Shown piece by piece: positions 35,697-43,886 of a stretch of DNA of 64,000 nt (positions within the stretch are counted from its first letter, which is position 1; the number at the start of each line of letters is the position of its first letter). The stretch spans positions 1 through 64,000 of the forward strand of contig NZ_LOHS01000027.1 in assembly GCF_001642995.1 (NCBI RefSeq). The letters are read 5' to 3'. The position numbers and the translations under genes are program-made. The stretch is from Streptomyces jeddahensis. GTDB taxonomy: Bacteria; Actinomycetota; Actinomycetes; Streptomycetales; Streptomycetaceae. The notes below the pieces were generated by a model. It did no database searches, had not been told where the DNA came from, and saw only the letters and a list, made by a program, of their open reading frames with translations.

Positions 35697-35880
35697 TCAG
35701 GCGTCAGCCTCGCCGAACAACTGCCGTACCGTCGACCCGTAGTAGGTCCGCACGTGCGCGAGCGCGCTCGCGCGGGCCCGCTCCGGGTCGCCGGACGCGA
35801 TGGCCTCGTACAACTCCCGGTCCTCGGCGAGGCCTCGGTACGTTCTGACCCCGGTGCGACGCTCGGCCGGAAGGGGGACG
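35697..35880 (-). pseudogene. C-terminal remnant of a GntR/FadR-family (FCD) regulator
   Basis: The last 50-60 codons before TGA at 35697-35699 read YRGLAEDRELYEAIASGDPERARASALAHVRTYYGSTVRQLFG, the typical final helices of an FCD ligand-binding domain in which an Asp/His pattern (SGDPERARASALAHV) is conserved. The winged-helix DNA-binding domain and the rest of FCD are missing; the frame upstream (APTEFAGSLGRVPLPAERR) has no resemblance. It is a truncated relic. The rest of 35881-36035 shows only the ribosome-binding site of the next gene. Confidence 0.7.
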
Positions 35881-36035
35881 CGCCCGAGACTCCCGGCGAA
35901 TTCGGTTGGCGCGTGGCCTCGGGTTACGTGCGCCTGCGGGGCCACCGAGCGTGGGCGGTCGGCTACGCGCCGTGAGTCGCCGGGATACCGTGGGAGCGTC
36001 CGGCCGGAGCGGCGACGAGCGACAAAGGGGGCTCG

Positions 36036-36479
36036 GTGGACGCGGAGTTGAGTGCACTGGCGGCGGCGGGGGCGACGGCGCTCGTGCAGCAGATGGTGAC
36101 CGACGGATGGGCGCAGGCACGCGACCGCGCGGTCGCGTTCTTCTCGCGGCGGCGCCGCGGCGACGAGGCGGTGGTCAAGGGTGAGCTCGAGGCCTCGCGG
36201 GCCGAACTCGTCGCGGCACGGGGCGCAGAGGACCAGGACGCCGAGGCCGGCGTACAGGCGGAGTGGCGCAACCGGCTGCGCCGCACCCTGCGGTCGGACC
36301 CGACCGCAGCCACCGAACTGCGCGTACTCCTGGCTGAGTTGGGGCCCGATCCCTCCGCGCAGCGGCGAGGTGCCGCACATGACAGGATGAGCGGCGGCGT
36401 GCAGCACGGCACGGCGTTCCGGGCCCGGTCGGTCGGCAGTCCGACCGTCGGGACCATCCGCCCGCCCGCCACGAGATGA
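36036..36479 (+). CDS. conserved Streptomyces hypothetical protein
   Basis: A 147-residue protein opening DAELSALAAAGATALVQQMVTDGWAQARDRAVAFFSR, followed by a charged helical region (DEAVVKGELEASRAELVAARGAEDQDAEAGVQAEWRNRLRRTL) and ATELRVLLAELGPD. The C-terminus SGGVQHGTAFRARSVG recalls the SGGVQHGPVIQGRD-type ends of Streptomyces proteins with short beta-solenoid tails. I recognise the pattern but no function. GTG 36036 has AAAGGGGG upstream. Soluble, probably coiled-coil. Confidence 0.7.
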   Translation: MDAELSALAAAGATALVQQMVTDGWAQARDRAVAFFSRRRRGDEAVVKGELEASRAELVAARGAEDQDAEAGVQAEWRNRLRRTLRSDPTAATELRVLLAELGPDPSAQRRGAAHDRMSGGVQHGTAFRARSVGSPTVGTIRPPATR

Positions 36480-36696
36480 CCGACGAAACCTTCCTCGACC
36501 ACGTGGCCGACCACCTTGCGGCCCTGCGACATACGGGACAGACCGGGATCCGGGAACAGAAACGAGCCGTCAGAGGCTGTCACATGACGGAAATGTTCAC
36601 GTCCCGATTCCTTCAAGACTATCCCCTATCGTCGCACTGACAGCCCAGGCCGAAGTCGTCCGAAGGCGTACCCCGCCCCCGCCCGACAGGAGCCCC

Positions 36697-38565
36697 GTGC
36701 ACGTCCCCGCCCGTATCTCCTCCGCCGTACCGCCCTGGCTGGCCCACACCCTGCGCGCCCAGCGCGGACCCGTGCCCTGGAGCGCCGTCGTCCGCGGCGC
36801 GCTGGCCGCCGGGCCCCTGCTGCTGGCGGCGGTGCTGTGGGGGCGGCCGTCCGCCGGTGTCGTCGCCGCGCTGGGGGCCATGCTGGCCGGGATCAACGAC
36901 CGGCGGGGGAGCAGGCGTTCCGCGGTGCAGCGACTGGGTGTGCCGGCCGTCGCCGGGGCGTGTGGGCTGCTTCTCGGTTCGTACGCCCAGGAGTACGCGG
37001 CGAGCGCCGATGGACAGACGGGCGCTGTCGCGCTGATCGCGGGGCTCGCCGGGCTCGGACTCGTCGCGGGTGCCGTCAGCGCCGTGGGGCCCGTCGCCTC
37101 CGCGGTCGGGACGCAACTGCTGGTGGGCGCGGCGGTCGGGGCCGGGATGCACCTGCCCGAGCCCGGCTGGCAGCGCGCCCTGTGCTATCTCGCCGGCGCG
37201 GGCTGGCTGATCGCGCTGCGCCTCCTGCTGCCGTCGCCGGGGGCCCCGGGCGCCGCCGGGTCCTTCCGGTTCGACGGCGAGCGTACGGCTGTCGCGGACG
37301 TCTACGCCGCCATCGCCGATCTGCTCGACGCGGCCGGAGGGCCCGACGCCCTCGCCCGCCGCGCCGCGCTCACTGGCGCCCTCGACCATGCGCAGGACGC
37401 CCTGTCGGGGCCCCGTCTGCGGGCCAGGCCGAGCTCCTCGGCCGAGCGGCGGCTGCATGCGCAGTATCTCGCCGCGCTGCCGCTCGCCGAGGCCGCGACC
37501 GCCCTCGCCTGGGCAGGCCGTACCCTCTCCGCGCAGGCCTCGGAAGGCCCGCGCAGGCTCGCGGCCGCCGTCCGCAGCGGTGATGCGCCCGGTCCGCTCC
37601 CCGCGCCCGCCCGCTACGACGCCGGGCTGCGCGCCCTCGACGACGCCCTGCTGCACGCGGCCGAAGCCTTCGACGGCGGGACGGGACACCTTCCCCGGAG
37701 CAAGAGCCGGCTGCTGCCCGCCGCCCGCCGGGCCCTCGGACCCGGGGGCCGCGAGTACGGCGTGCGGGTCGCCCTCTGCCTCGGCGCCAGCGCCGCCGTC
37801 GCGCAGGCCCTGCACCACGTGCACTGGTACTGGCTGCCCGCCACCGCCGTCTTCCTGGTCAAGCCCGACCTCGGCCCGCTCGTGTCGCGTGTGCTGTGCC
37901 GGGCCCTGGGCACGGTACTGGGCGCCGCGCTCTTCGCCGCCTGCGCAGCGCTGCTGCCCTCGCCGTACGGGCTCGTCGCCCTGGTCGCCCTCAGCGGTGC
38001 CCTGATCCCCGTCGCCACCCGGCACTTCGCCGCGCAGACCGCCGTCGTGACCGTGCTCGTGCTCGGCCTCGTCATGGTCGCCGGCGAACCGCAGGCGGCC
38101 TGGAGCCGGATCGGCGAGACGCTGCTGGCCTGCGCGATCGTGCTCATCGTCGGGCATCTGCCACTGCCCGGACACGGCGGCAGCGGCGTGCGGACCCGCC
38201 TGGCGGCAGCCATGCGTGCCGCGGACGCCTACCTCGGCCACGTGCTGAGCGGCTCCGATGACCGCGCGGCCCGTTGGGCGCTGCGCCGCGCGGCCTACCG
38301 TGCGCTGGCCCAGGCCCGCGCCGCCAGCGAGGTCTCCGCCGCCGAACTGCCCACACTTGCCCGGCACACGGCCGGTGCCGGGGAGGTCGCGGCCATGCTC
38401 GAACTGATCGTGGACACCGCGACGGCATGCGCCGTGCACCTCGACGACACCGGCCGCGTGCCCGAGCAGCACGCCCGGCACCTGGCCGCGCTGTGCGCGG
38501 ACCTCGCCGAGCTCACCCGGCGCAAGGAGCTGGCGGAGCCCCGCTCCTGGATCACGACGGCCTGA
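36697..38565 (+). CDS. FUSC-like aromatic-acid-exporter family membrane protein
   Basis: A 622-residue membrane protein with duplicated architecture. An N-terminal bundle of about five or six hydrophobic segments (GALAAGPLLLAAVLWG, AGVVAALGAMLAGINDRRGSRR, GLAGLGLVAGAVSAVGPVASAV) precedes a soluble helical middle (about 190-340), a second bundle (VALCLGASAAVAQALHHVHWYWLPATAVFLVKPDLG, ALGTVLGAALFAACAALLP, AQTAVVTVLVLGLVMVAG) and a C-terminal helical domain. HWYWLPATAVFLVKPDLG is the FUSC-type core. It may export aromatic or other weak acids; the substrate is unknown. GTG 36697 has AGGAG 4 nt upstream. Confidence 0.82.
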   Translation: MHVPARISSAVPPWLAHTLRAQRGPVPWSAVVRGALAAGPLLLAAVLWGRPSAGVVAALGAMLAGINDRRGSRRSAVQRLGVPAVAGACGLLLGSYAQEYAASADGQTGAVALIAGLAGLGLVAGAVSAVGPVASAVGTQLLVGAAVGAGMHLPEPGWQRALCYLAGAGWLIALRLLLPSPGAPGAAGSFRFDGERTAVADVYAAIADLLDAAGGPDALARRAALTGALDHAQDALSGPRLRARPSSSAERRLHAQYLAALPLAEAATALAWAGRTLSAQASEGPRRLAAAVRSGDAPGPLPAPARYDAGLRALDDALLHAAEAFDGGTGHLPRSKSRLLPAARRALGPGGREYGVRVALCLGASAAVAQALHHVHWYWLPATAVFLVKPDLGPLVSRVLCRALGTVLGAALFAACAALLPSPYGLVALVALSGALIPVATRHFAAQTAVVTVLVLGLVMVAGEPQAAWSRIGETLLACAIVLIVGHLPLPGHGGSGVRTRLAAAMRAADAYLGHVLSGSDDRAARWALRRAAYRALAQARAASEVSAAELPTLARHTAGAGEVAAMLELIVDTATACAVHLDDTGRVPEQHARHLAALCADLAELTRRKELAEPRSWITTA

Positions 38566-38795
38566 CCCCGAGGCCGTGACCGTGTGCCGCTCGACACCGT
38601 AGGCAACGGGCCGCCCCACTCTCCGAACACAGTGAGTAAGGAGAGGGCCACGGTACGAGAGTGAACCGGGGGTACATTTGGCGTTTCAACTAGGTTTCAG
38701 TACCGTCACGTCGCAGACCGAACAGGCTGGCGATGCGTTCTAGTTCCTGAACGGTCCTCGAAGGTGTGGGCCGGGCACGAGAACGGGAGAGTGCG

Positions 38796-38969
38796 GTGAA
38801 CGGACGCGTGGTGCTGGAGCGCTTTCCGGCCGGTGGCCCGCGAGGGTCCTGGCCGGCAGAGGAGTTCGCGAACGCACTCCGCCTGGAGGGGCAGCCCGCC
38901 GAGGTCGTCATGGATCTGGCGTCGGATGCGTTCCTGGTGATCGTGCGCCCGCGGGAGGCCTCGGACTAG
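38796..38969 (+). CDS. small conserved hypothetical protein (57 aa)
   Basis: NGRVVLERFPAGGPRGSWPAEEFANALRLEGQPAEVVMDLASDAFLVIVRP: a compact acidic protein with a predicted beta-alpha-beta pattern. GTG 38796 follows GGGAGAG. Codon third positions are G/C as in real genes. The upstream 38566-38795 contains GTTTCA twice, 11 nt apart (38684-38700), a possible operator. Function unknown. Confidence 0.6.
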   Translation: MNGRVVLERFPAGGPRGSWPAEEFANALRLEGQPAEVVMDLASDAFLVIVRPREASD

Positions 38970-39050
38970 CCGCCTGGCCGCATCGGTCAACCGCCGCGAC
39001 CGGCTGACCGCTTGACCAGTGGGGGACTTGCTGACCGGTGAGGTGACCGG

Positions 39051-39485
39051 CTAACCGGTGACCGGGCGCGACCAGGCGGGCCTCGTCCCCGTGATCTGGC
39101 ACACGGCGAGATAGAGCGGGATCGGCGGGGTGTACGCCACGGACGTACCGTCCGGGCGGTGGACCAGCCCCGGCCGGGCGCAGGCGTCCGGAACCACCGC
39201 ACCCGCGGCATAGTGCGCGGGAGCGGGCCACTCCATCGCGACGTCGGAATCGGACGGCACGAGCCACCACCAGAGCGCTCCGTCGCCGTAGATGCCCCCC
39301 GCCCGCGGCAGCCGCGCCAGCAGCTGCCGCCCGTACACCGCCGGCACCGCCACCGCGTCGCAGCCCAGGGGCGCCGACATTCCGGAGGGAACAGCCAGCC
39401 GCAGCGGCGGTACACAGAGCGGACGCCGACGCGCCAGGCCGGCCAGCGTGTCGGCGGTCAGCGCCCGCGGCCTCGTCACCGCCAT
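39051..39485 (-). CDS. conserved hypothetical protein partnered with the RsbW-like ATPase
   Basis: A 144-residue protein: RPLCVPPLRLAVPSGMSAPLGCDAVAVPAVYGRQLLARLPRAGGIYGDGALWWWLVPSDSDVAMEWP followed by PIPLYLAVCQITGTRPAW. The ATG at 39485 overlaps the ATPase stop by 10 bp, so the two are translated together. The combination of an anti-sigma-like ATPase with a small unknown protein is frequent in Streptomyces. WWWLVPSDSDVA suggests an aromatic core, but no family is recognised. Confidence 0.65.
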   Translation of the reverse strand: MAVTRPRALTADTLAGLARRRPLCVPPLRLAVPSGMSAPLGCDAVAVPAVYGRQLLARLPRAGGIYGDGALWWWLVPSDSDVAMEWPAPAHYAAGAVVPDACARPGLVHRPDGTSVAYTPPIPLYLAVCQITGTRPAWSRPVTG

Positions 39486-40009
39486 GCGGTCCCGTGGCCG
39501 CGGACCCCGTCCGCCCCGGTCCCCGTCTCGGGGGCACCGTCACGCGCCCGCGGCAGGTCGGCCCACACGAGCAGGCCGGATCCGGCTTCCTGCGCGCCCC
39601 ACGCGCTGCTCACGGCTTCGACGAGGAGCAGTCCCCTCCCATGCTCCTCCTCGGGCCGCCGCGGAGACGGGTGCGGCTCACCGGGCGTACATCCCTCGTC
39701 GCGTACGGATATCCGGAGTTGACGCGCGTCGTCGTGCAGCTCGCACACGATCACCCGGGACGCGGTGTGGACCAGTGCGTTCGTGACCAGCTCGGAGACG
39801 ACCAGGGCGGCCGTCTCGCAGGTTTCCTCGCCGACGGACCAGCCGGTCAGCCGGGCGCGCGTGAGCCGTCGGGCCTGCCCCGCGGAGCGCGGATGCACCG
39901 CCAGTTCGAAGCTGAACCGGCGTCCGGCGGCCGCCTCGGCATACGTCTCGGCGGGCGTGCCGGGGCGCGCCTCGGCGGCGTCTGCTCCTAACCGCGCGGA
40001 AGTAGTCAC
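39476..40009 (-). CDS. RsbW-like ATP-binding regulatory protein (HATPase_c_2)
   Basis: A 177-residue protein with the anti-sigma-factor-like GHKL ATPase fold. N-box AALVVSELVTNALVHT, G1 box ISVRDEGC and G2-like HGRGLLLVEAVSSAWG are visible. FSFELAVHPRSAGQARRLTRARLTGW is the typical opening. Streptomyces carries dozens of these, often paired with XRE/DUF397 regulators; most have unknown targets. GTG 40009 is chosen, with GGGGAG 12 nt upstream; TTG 40045 is an alternative. A 7-7-7 palindrome lies just upstream. Confidence 0.82.
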   Translation of the reverse strand: MTTSARLGADAAEARPGTPAETYAEAAAGRRFSFELAVHPRSAGQARRLTRARLTGWSVGEETCETAALVVSELVTNALVHTASRVIVCELHDDARQLRISVRDEGCTPGEPHPSPRRPEEEHGRGLLLVEAVSSAWGAQEAGSGLLVWADLPRARDGAPETGTGADGVRGHGTAWR

Positions 40010-40049
40010 GTACGCAACTATCTCCCCGCCCCGAATACTTGGCAAGAGC

Positions 40050-40070
40050 CACTCTGAAAAGTGCAGAGTG
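40050..40070 (-). promoter_or_regulatory. palindromic operator upstream of the RsbW-like gene
   Basis: CACTCTG (40050-40056), a 7-nt centre AAAAGTG, and CAGAGTG (40064-40070): a perfect 7-bp inverted repeat. It lies 41 nt before the GTG start, where a repressor or an XRE-type activator would bind. Confidence 0.6.
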
Positions 40071-40160
40071 CCGTGTGCCCTGGTGAAGGGCCATGGCAGA
40101 CTCTTCGCAACGGCCCACCGTGCAGGCCGAGTTGGCGTGGTTTCGAGTGGCTGACACAGC

Positions 40161-40222
40161 CGGTCGAGGGGATGGCCCGGTCGGTCAGGGCACGGCCCGG
40201 TCGGTCGAGGGGATGGCCCGGT
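40161..40222. repeat. three 20-21-bp tandem units
   Basis: Units at 40161-40181 and 40202-40222 are identical 21-mers (CGGTCGAGGGGATGG plus CCCGGT), with a diverged 20-bp copy at 40182-40201 between them. Just after, GGACTGTCGTC occurs twice. Apart from these repeats and the palindrome, 40071-40345 contains no gene I can support. Confidence 0.8.
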
Positions 40223-40345
40223 TGGGCTGCGGACTGTCGTCGTGCTGGGGACTGTCGTCAGGCTGCTGGTGACCGGGCGGAGGTGGAGCGTGAGCGAGCC
40301 GCGGTCCGCGCCGACGGTCGGTCAAGTCGTCCTCGGCCGACGCAG

Positions 40346-40576
40346 GCCGACTTCACGCCGGACACCGCATCGGAGGCCGGTGACATGTACAAGGCCCGGT
40401 CGCTCACCATGGCGCTGTGCAGCCATGCCGAGGTCGTCCGCTTCTTCGACGGCATGGAACTCGTGGAGCCCGGCGTCGTGGTCCCGACCGTCTGGCACCC
40501 GGAGCTCGGCGACCCGGTCCCGGGGCAGGACGACGGGGCCGTTCCGGGGTATGCGGGAGTGGCGCGCAAGAGGTGA
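40346..40576 (+). pseudogene. C-terminal remnant of an S-adenosyl methyltransferase (Methyltransf_19-like)
   Basis: ADFTP-like residues, then HAEVVRFFDGMELVEPGVVVPTVWHPELG and the end YAGVARKR: this is the characteristic C-terminus of the SAM-dependent methyltransferase family common in Streptomyces (PF04672, DUF574), where RFFDGLELVEPGVV and Y-GVARK are conserved. The SAM-binding half is absent; upstream codons in this frame consist of repeats. It is a relic of about 75 codons. Confidence 0.65.
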
Positions 40577-40648
40577 GGAGTCAGCGGTGAGGACTCGGCG
40601 GCCTGCACTCGGGCCGGGCGACCGGCCGCTCCGGGGACATTGCGAGCA

Positions 40649-40810
40649 CTAGTGCCCCGGCAGGCAACGTTTGCCCGTCAAGGAGCGGCGTCCGGTGCGT
40701 GCTCTCGGCGTGCCGGCCGGAAGCCCTCGTTTACTCGGGTTTTCGGCCGGTGCGGCGAGAGTGCGTGCCGGGCGTCGCGACGGGGCGAACGTTGCCTGTT
40801 GGGGCACTAG
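40649..40810 (+). mobile_element. 162-nt hairpin element (MITE-like) bounded by CTAG
   Basis: An almost complete inverted repeat. The outer arms 40649-40676 and 40783-40810 pair over 28 bp with three G.U pairs and no mismatch. The inner arms 40685-40722 and 40741-40778 pair over 38 bp with nine G.U pairs and one G-G mismatch. A 5-nt bulge (40680-40684) and a single bulged G (40782) separate them. The loop is 40723-40740 and could itself close with CCC/GGG. Both ends are CTAG, so a 4-bp CTAG target duplication with termini TGCCCC/GGGGCA is possible. The right CTAG overlaps the gltD stop codon. No transposase is encoded. Confidence 0.75.
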
Positions 40811-42291
40811 GCGCGGAGCGGCATGTCGTACGGACCTATCGGGGCCGGGAGGCGGTCCGAGCCCGTCAGATGGCGGTCGACGGCCGCCGCCACCGCGCGG
40901 CCCTCGGCGATCGCCCAGACGATCAGTGACTGGCCGCGGGCGGCATCCCCGGCGGCGAAGACGCCCGGGACGTTGGTCGCGAAGCCCGCGTCCCGAGCGA
41001 TCACGCCGCGCTCGTCGAGGGCGAGCCCCAGCTGATCGATGAGCCCGTCCCCTCGGTCGGGCCCGGAGAAGCCGAGCGCGAGCAGGACAAGATCGGCGGG
41101 GAGCGTACGCTCCGTGCCGGGCCTGGGGCGGCGCGCCGCGTCCACCTCGACGAGGTGCAGTGCGCGCACATGCCCGCTCTCGTCCCCCGTGAAGCGGAGC
41201 GTGGACGCCGCGAAGAGGCGTGCGTCCGCGTCCGCCGCGGGAGCGGTGGCGAGATCCCTGGCCTCTTCGTGCGCGGCCGACAGCCGGTAGATCTTCGGAT
41301 ACGTCGGCCAGGGGTCCGTCTCCGTCCGCTCGGTCGCCGGCTGCGGATAGATGTCCAGCTGGGTCACGGACGCCGCCCCTTCGCGTACCGCCGTGCCCAG
41401 GCAGTCCGCCCCGGTGTCGCCGCCGCCGACGATCACGACATGCTTGCCCCTGGCGGACAGGGGCGAGATGTCGAGATCGCCCTCGCACACCCGGTTGGCC
41501 AGCGGCAGATACTCCATGGCCTGGTGTATTCCGGTCAACTCCCGGCCGGACACCGGCAGTTCACGCCATGCCGTGGCGCCGACAGCCAGCACCACCGCGT
41601 CGTACCGCGCCCGCAGCTCCTCCGCCCCTATGTCCCGACCGATGGCCGTGCCCGGCCGGAACTTGGTGCCCTCCGCCTCCATCTGCCCCAGCCGCCGCTC
41701 CAGATGGACCTTCTCCATCTTGAACGCCGGAATCCCGTACCGCATCAGCCCCCCGATACGGTCGTCCCGCTCGTACACCGCGACGGTGTGCCCCACCCGC
41801 GTCAGCTGCTGTGCCGCGGCGAGCCCGGCCGGGCCGGAGCCGACGACCGCGACCGTGCGGCCCGACAGGCGGTCCGGCGGGCGCGGCGGTGTCAGCCCGT
41901 CGGCCCAGGCTCGGTCCGCGATGGCCGCCTCCACGTTCTTGATCGTGACCGCCGGCTGATTGATCGCCAGCACACAGCCTGCCTCGCAGGGAGCGGGGCA
42001 GAGCCGCCCGGTGAACTCCGGAAAGTTGTTCGTGGCGTGCAGCCTCTCGCTCGCCGCTCGCCAGTCCTCGCGCGAGACCAGATCGTTCCACTCCGGGATC
42101 AGATTGCCCAGCGGACAGGCGTCATGGCAGAACGGTATGCCGCAGTCCATGCAGCGGTTGGCCTGCCGGCTGATGATCGGGAGCAGGGCGCCGGGGACGT
42201 AGACCTCGTCCCAGTCCTGGACGCGCTCCTCGACCGGGCGCCGCGGCCATTCCTGGCGGGAGGTGGTGAGGAAACCCTTGGGATCGGCCAT
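40807..42291 (-). CDS. gltD: glutamate synthase small subunit-like FAD oxidoreductase
   Basis: NADPH-dependent beta subunit of glutamate synthase or a paralogue; passes electrons through Fe-S clusters to the large subunit. In 494 residues the N-terminal double 4Fe-4S domain has [20 protein letters not shown] and CPAPCEAGC, the FAD motif is [18 protein letters not shown], the NADPH motif [17 protein letters not shown], and the C-terminal FAD closure is [33 protein letters not shown] 42291 is preceded by GGGAGAC. No gltB is adjacent: the next gene upstream encodes a DUF1772 protein, so it is an orphan copy and may serve another partner. The stop codon TAG lies inside the hairpin element. Confidence 0.9.
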   Translation of the reverse strand: MADPKGFLTTSRQEWPRRPVEERVQDWDEVYVPGALLPIISRQANRCMDCGIPFCHDACPLGNLIPEWNDLVSREDWRAASERLHATNNFPEFTGRLCPAPCEAGCVLAINQPAVTIKNVEAAIADRAWADGLTPPRPPDRLSGRTVAVVGSGPAGLAAAQQLTRVGHTVAVYERDDRIGGLMRYGIPAFKMEKVHLERRLGQMEAEGTKFRPGTAIGRDIGAEELRARYDAVVLAVGATAWRELPVSGRELTGIHQAMEYLPLANRVCEGDLDISPLSARGKHVVIVGGGDTGADCLGTAVREGAASVTQLDIYPQPATERTETDPWPTYPKIYRLSAAHEEARDLATAPAADADARLFAASTLRFTGDESGHVRALHLVEVDAARRPRPGTERTLPADLVLLALGFSGPDRGDGLIDQLGLALDERGVIARDAGFATNVPGVFAAGDAARGQSLIVWAIAEGRAVAAAVDRHLTGSDRLPAPIGPYDMPLRA

Positions 42292-42393
42292 GGCCGTCTC
42301 CCTTGCCTACGGGGGACAGCGTCTTCCCGCCACCATACGTCGCGGTGCCACCTTGCGTCGCGGTGTGCGTCGCGCCATGTGTCGAGGCCGCGG

Positions 42394-42888
42394 TCAGACG
42401 GTGAGTGCCAGGACGAACGAGGCAGTCGCAGCGAGCGACGCGACGCTGCGTATGTGGTTCCACATGCTCCATTCGTCCACATATCTACGCCAGTACTCGG
42501 CACTCTCCGGCGCCTCGGGATCGAGCTTGGCAAGCGCCTCGTTCCGTGGGACGTTCGCCGCGACGGTCACCCCGAACGAGCCGACCAGATACAGCACGCA
42601 ACCCAGCAGCAGCTCGATCCTCCCCTCGTCCGGCCACAGCACGAAGGTCACCACGGCCACCACGGCACACAACCCGGCCGCACCTATGAAGAGGACCATG
42701 AAGGCGGGGCCGACCGCCGTCACGTTTATCGCGTTCATCGCGGCGATTCCCTGAGGGGCGGGGAGCGCGGCGAGCGCCTTCATCACGAAGGTGGAGAAGG
42801 CGACGAAGACCCCGGCCACCAGTCCGCAGGCGAGTGCCCCCAGCAGAGCGAGGAAGAAGTAAGGCCCCTCGATCACGTCAACTCCCAT
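42394..42888 (-). CDS. DUF1772 membrane protein
   Basis: A 164-residue protein with four transmembrane segments: FFLALLGALACGLVAGVFVAFSTFVM, GPAFMVLFIGAAGLCAVVAVVTFVLW, LLLGCVLYLVGSFGVTVAANVPRNEAL and VASLAATASFVLALTV. GVFVAFSTFVMKAL, FGVTVAANVPRNEAL and WRRYVDEWSMWNHIR are hallmarks of DUF1772 (anthrone-oxygenase-like superfamily), for which no enzymatic role is known in most members. ATG 42888 overlaps the end of the DUF2293 gene by 16 bp, indicating one transcript. Confidence 0.85.
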   Translation of the reverse strand: MGVDVIEGPYFFLALLGALACGLVAGVFVAFSTFVMKALAALPAPQGIAAMNAINVTAVGPAFMVLFIGAAGLCAVVAVVTFVLWPDEGRIELLLGCVLYLVGSFGVTVAANVPRNEALAKLDPEAPESAEYWRRYVDEWSMWNHIRSVASLAATASFVLALTV

Positions 42889-43724
42889 ACGCCTTGGTCC
42901 CCGCATTCCTGGCTGTGCCCGCATTCCTCGCTGTGCCCGTGCCCGTGCCCATGTCCGTCGGCAGGGCCCGTATCCGTGGCTGTGCCCGTAGCCGTTGCAG
43001 TGCCTGTGTCCGCGTCAGTGTCCGGGCCCGTGCTCGTGTCCGTACCCGCACGCCACGTCCGGAGCGTCGCCTCGACCGTCGGTCCGATCCTGCGGCGTGC
43101 CTCCTGCCTGGGTACGCCACTCATCAGCAGACCGTCGTACGGCGTGTCCAGGTGCCGTATCGCCGCCGCGACCGCCGCCGTCACCGCGGTCTCTGACAGA
43201 GCGCGGCCCGCGGCGCTGCGGCCGACCCGGCCGCTGCCCCGCACCGAGGCGTGAGCGGCGATCGCCCGTGCCCGGTCCGGTGGGCAACCGGGAAAGAGGC
43301 GGCATATCGCCTCTGCGAACTCCGCGGTGAAGCGCACGTCCTCCGCCTCCCGCCGCTTCGCGTCACGGGCCCGGCGTCGTGCCCGGACCTCGGCATCCGC
43401 CAGACACCGCTCCTCGGCCCGCGCGAGAGCGTCCTCCTCGACGAGGACGCCCTGCCGCTCGTACCGCCCCTGCCGCCGGTTGAAGCGGACGACGACTGCG
43501 GACAGCGCGCTGCCCTCCCGCGCCCGACGTGTGAGTGCGGTGTCGCCGCGCGGGAGGAACACCAGATGGCCGAGGTCGGCACAGTCGAGGCACCGTGGCG
43601 CGCCGCCCTCGAGCACGAGCAGCGACAGCGGCCCACCGCGGCACTCCGCACAGTGCCGCCGCCGCTTCACGGACTGGAAGACGAGAGGCCCACCGGGGCC
43701 AGAGGCAGTGGGGGAGGTCGCCAT
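42873..43724 (-). CDS. DUF2293 protein with a repetitive His/Asp/Thr tail
   Basis: A 283-residue cytosolic protein. Two zinc-finger-like CxxC pairs near the N-terminus (CAECRGG and CLDCADL), then GHLVFLPRGDTALTRRARE and FNRRQGRYERQGVLVEEDALARAEERC, followed by the DUF2293 region (AAIRHLDTPYDGLLMSGVPRQEARRRI). The C-terminal 45 residues are low complexity: alternating D/T/G units, then GHGHGHGHSEECGHSQECGD, which could bind metal. At DNA level this is a degenerate 6-12-bp repeat array at about 42900-43050. ATG 43724 has a weak GAAG site. Function unknown. Confidence 0.8.
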   Translation of the reverse strand: MATSPTASGPGGPLVFQSVKRRRHCAECRGGPLSLLVLEGGAPRCLDCADLGHLVFLPRGDTALTRRAREGSALSAVVVRFNRRQGRYERQGVLVEEDALARAEERCLADAEVRARRRARDAKRREAEDVRFTAEFAEAICRLFPGCPPDRARAIAAHASVRGSGRVGRSAAGRALSETAVTAAVAAAIRHLDTPYDGLLMSGVPRQEARRRIGPTVEATLRTWRAGTDTSTGPDTDADTGTATATGTATDTGPADGHGHGHGHSEECGHSQECGDQGVWELT

Positions 43725-43754
43725 ACGCGCTTCATGCCCACTGCGCACCCCTGA

Positions 43755-43837
43755 CCTGCCACGGTCGACGGGCCTGCCGTGATCGACGGGCGAGCCGCGG
43801 TCGACGGACCTGCCGCGGTTGAAGGAGCTGCCACGGT
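43755..43837. repeat. degenerate tandem repeat between DUF2293 and kinase-like genes
   Basis: Three to four units of about 24-27 bp built on GGTCGACGGGCCTGCC or GATCGACGGGCGAGCC. It lies in the divergent promoter region of two genes and so separates or replaces their regulatory sequences. Confidence 0.6.
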
Positions 43838-43886
43838 CCGCTGGTGGAGGCCCGACTGCCCGACCGGCCGTGGCCGGGGTCGCGGC

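Noticed and set aside
36608..36645. Possible PafBC box on the minus strand (CTGTCAGTG near 36640).
   Set aside because: The spacer to a TAnnnT-like sequence is 6 rather than 8 nt and no minus-strand gene lies downstream.
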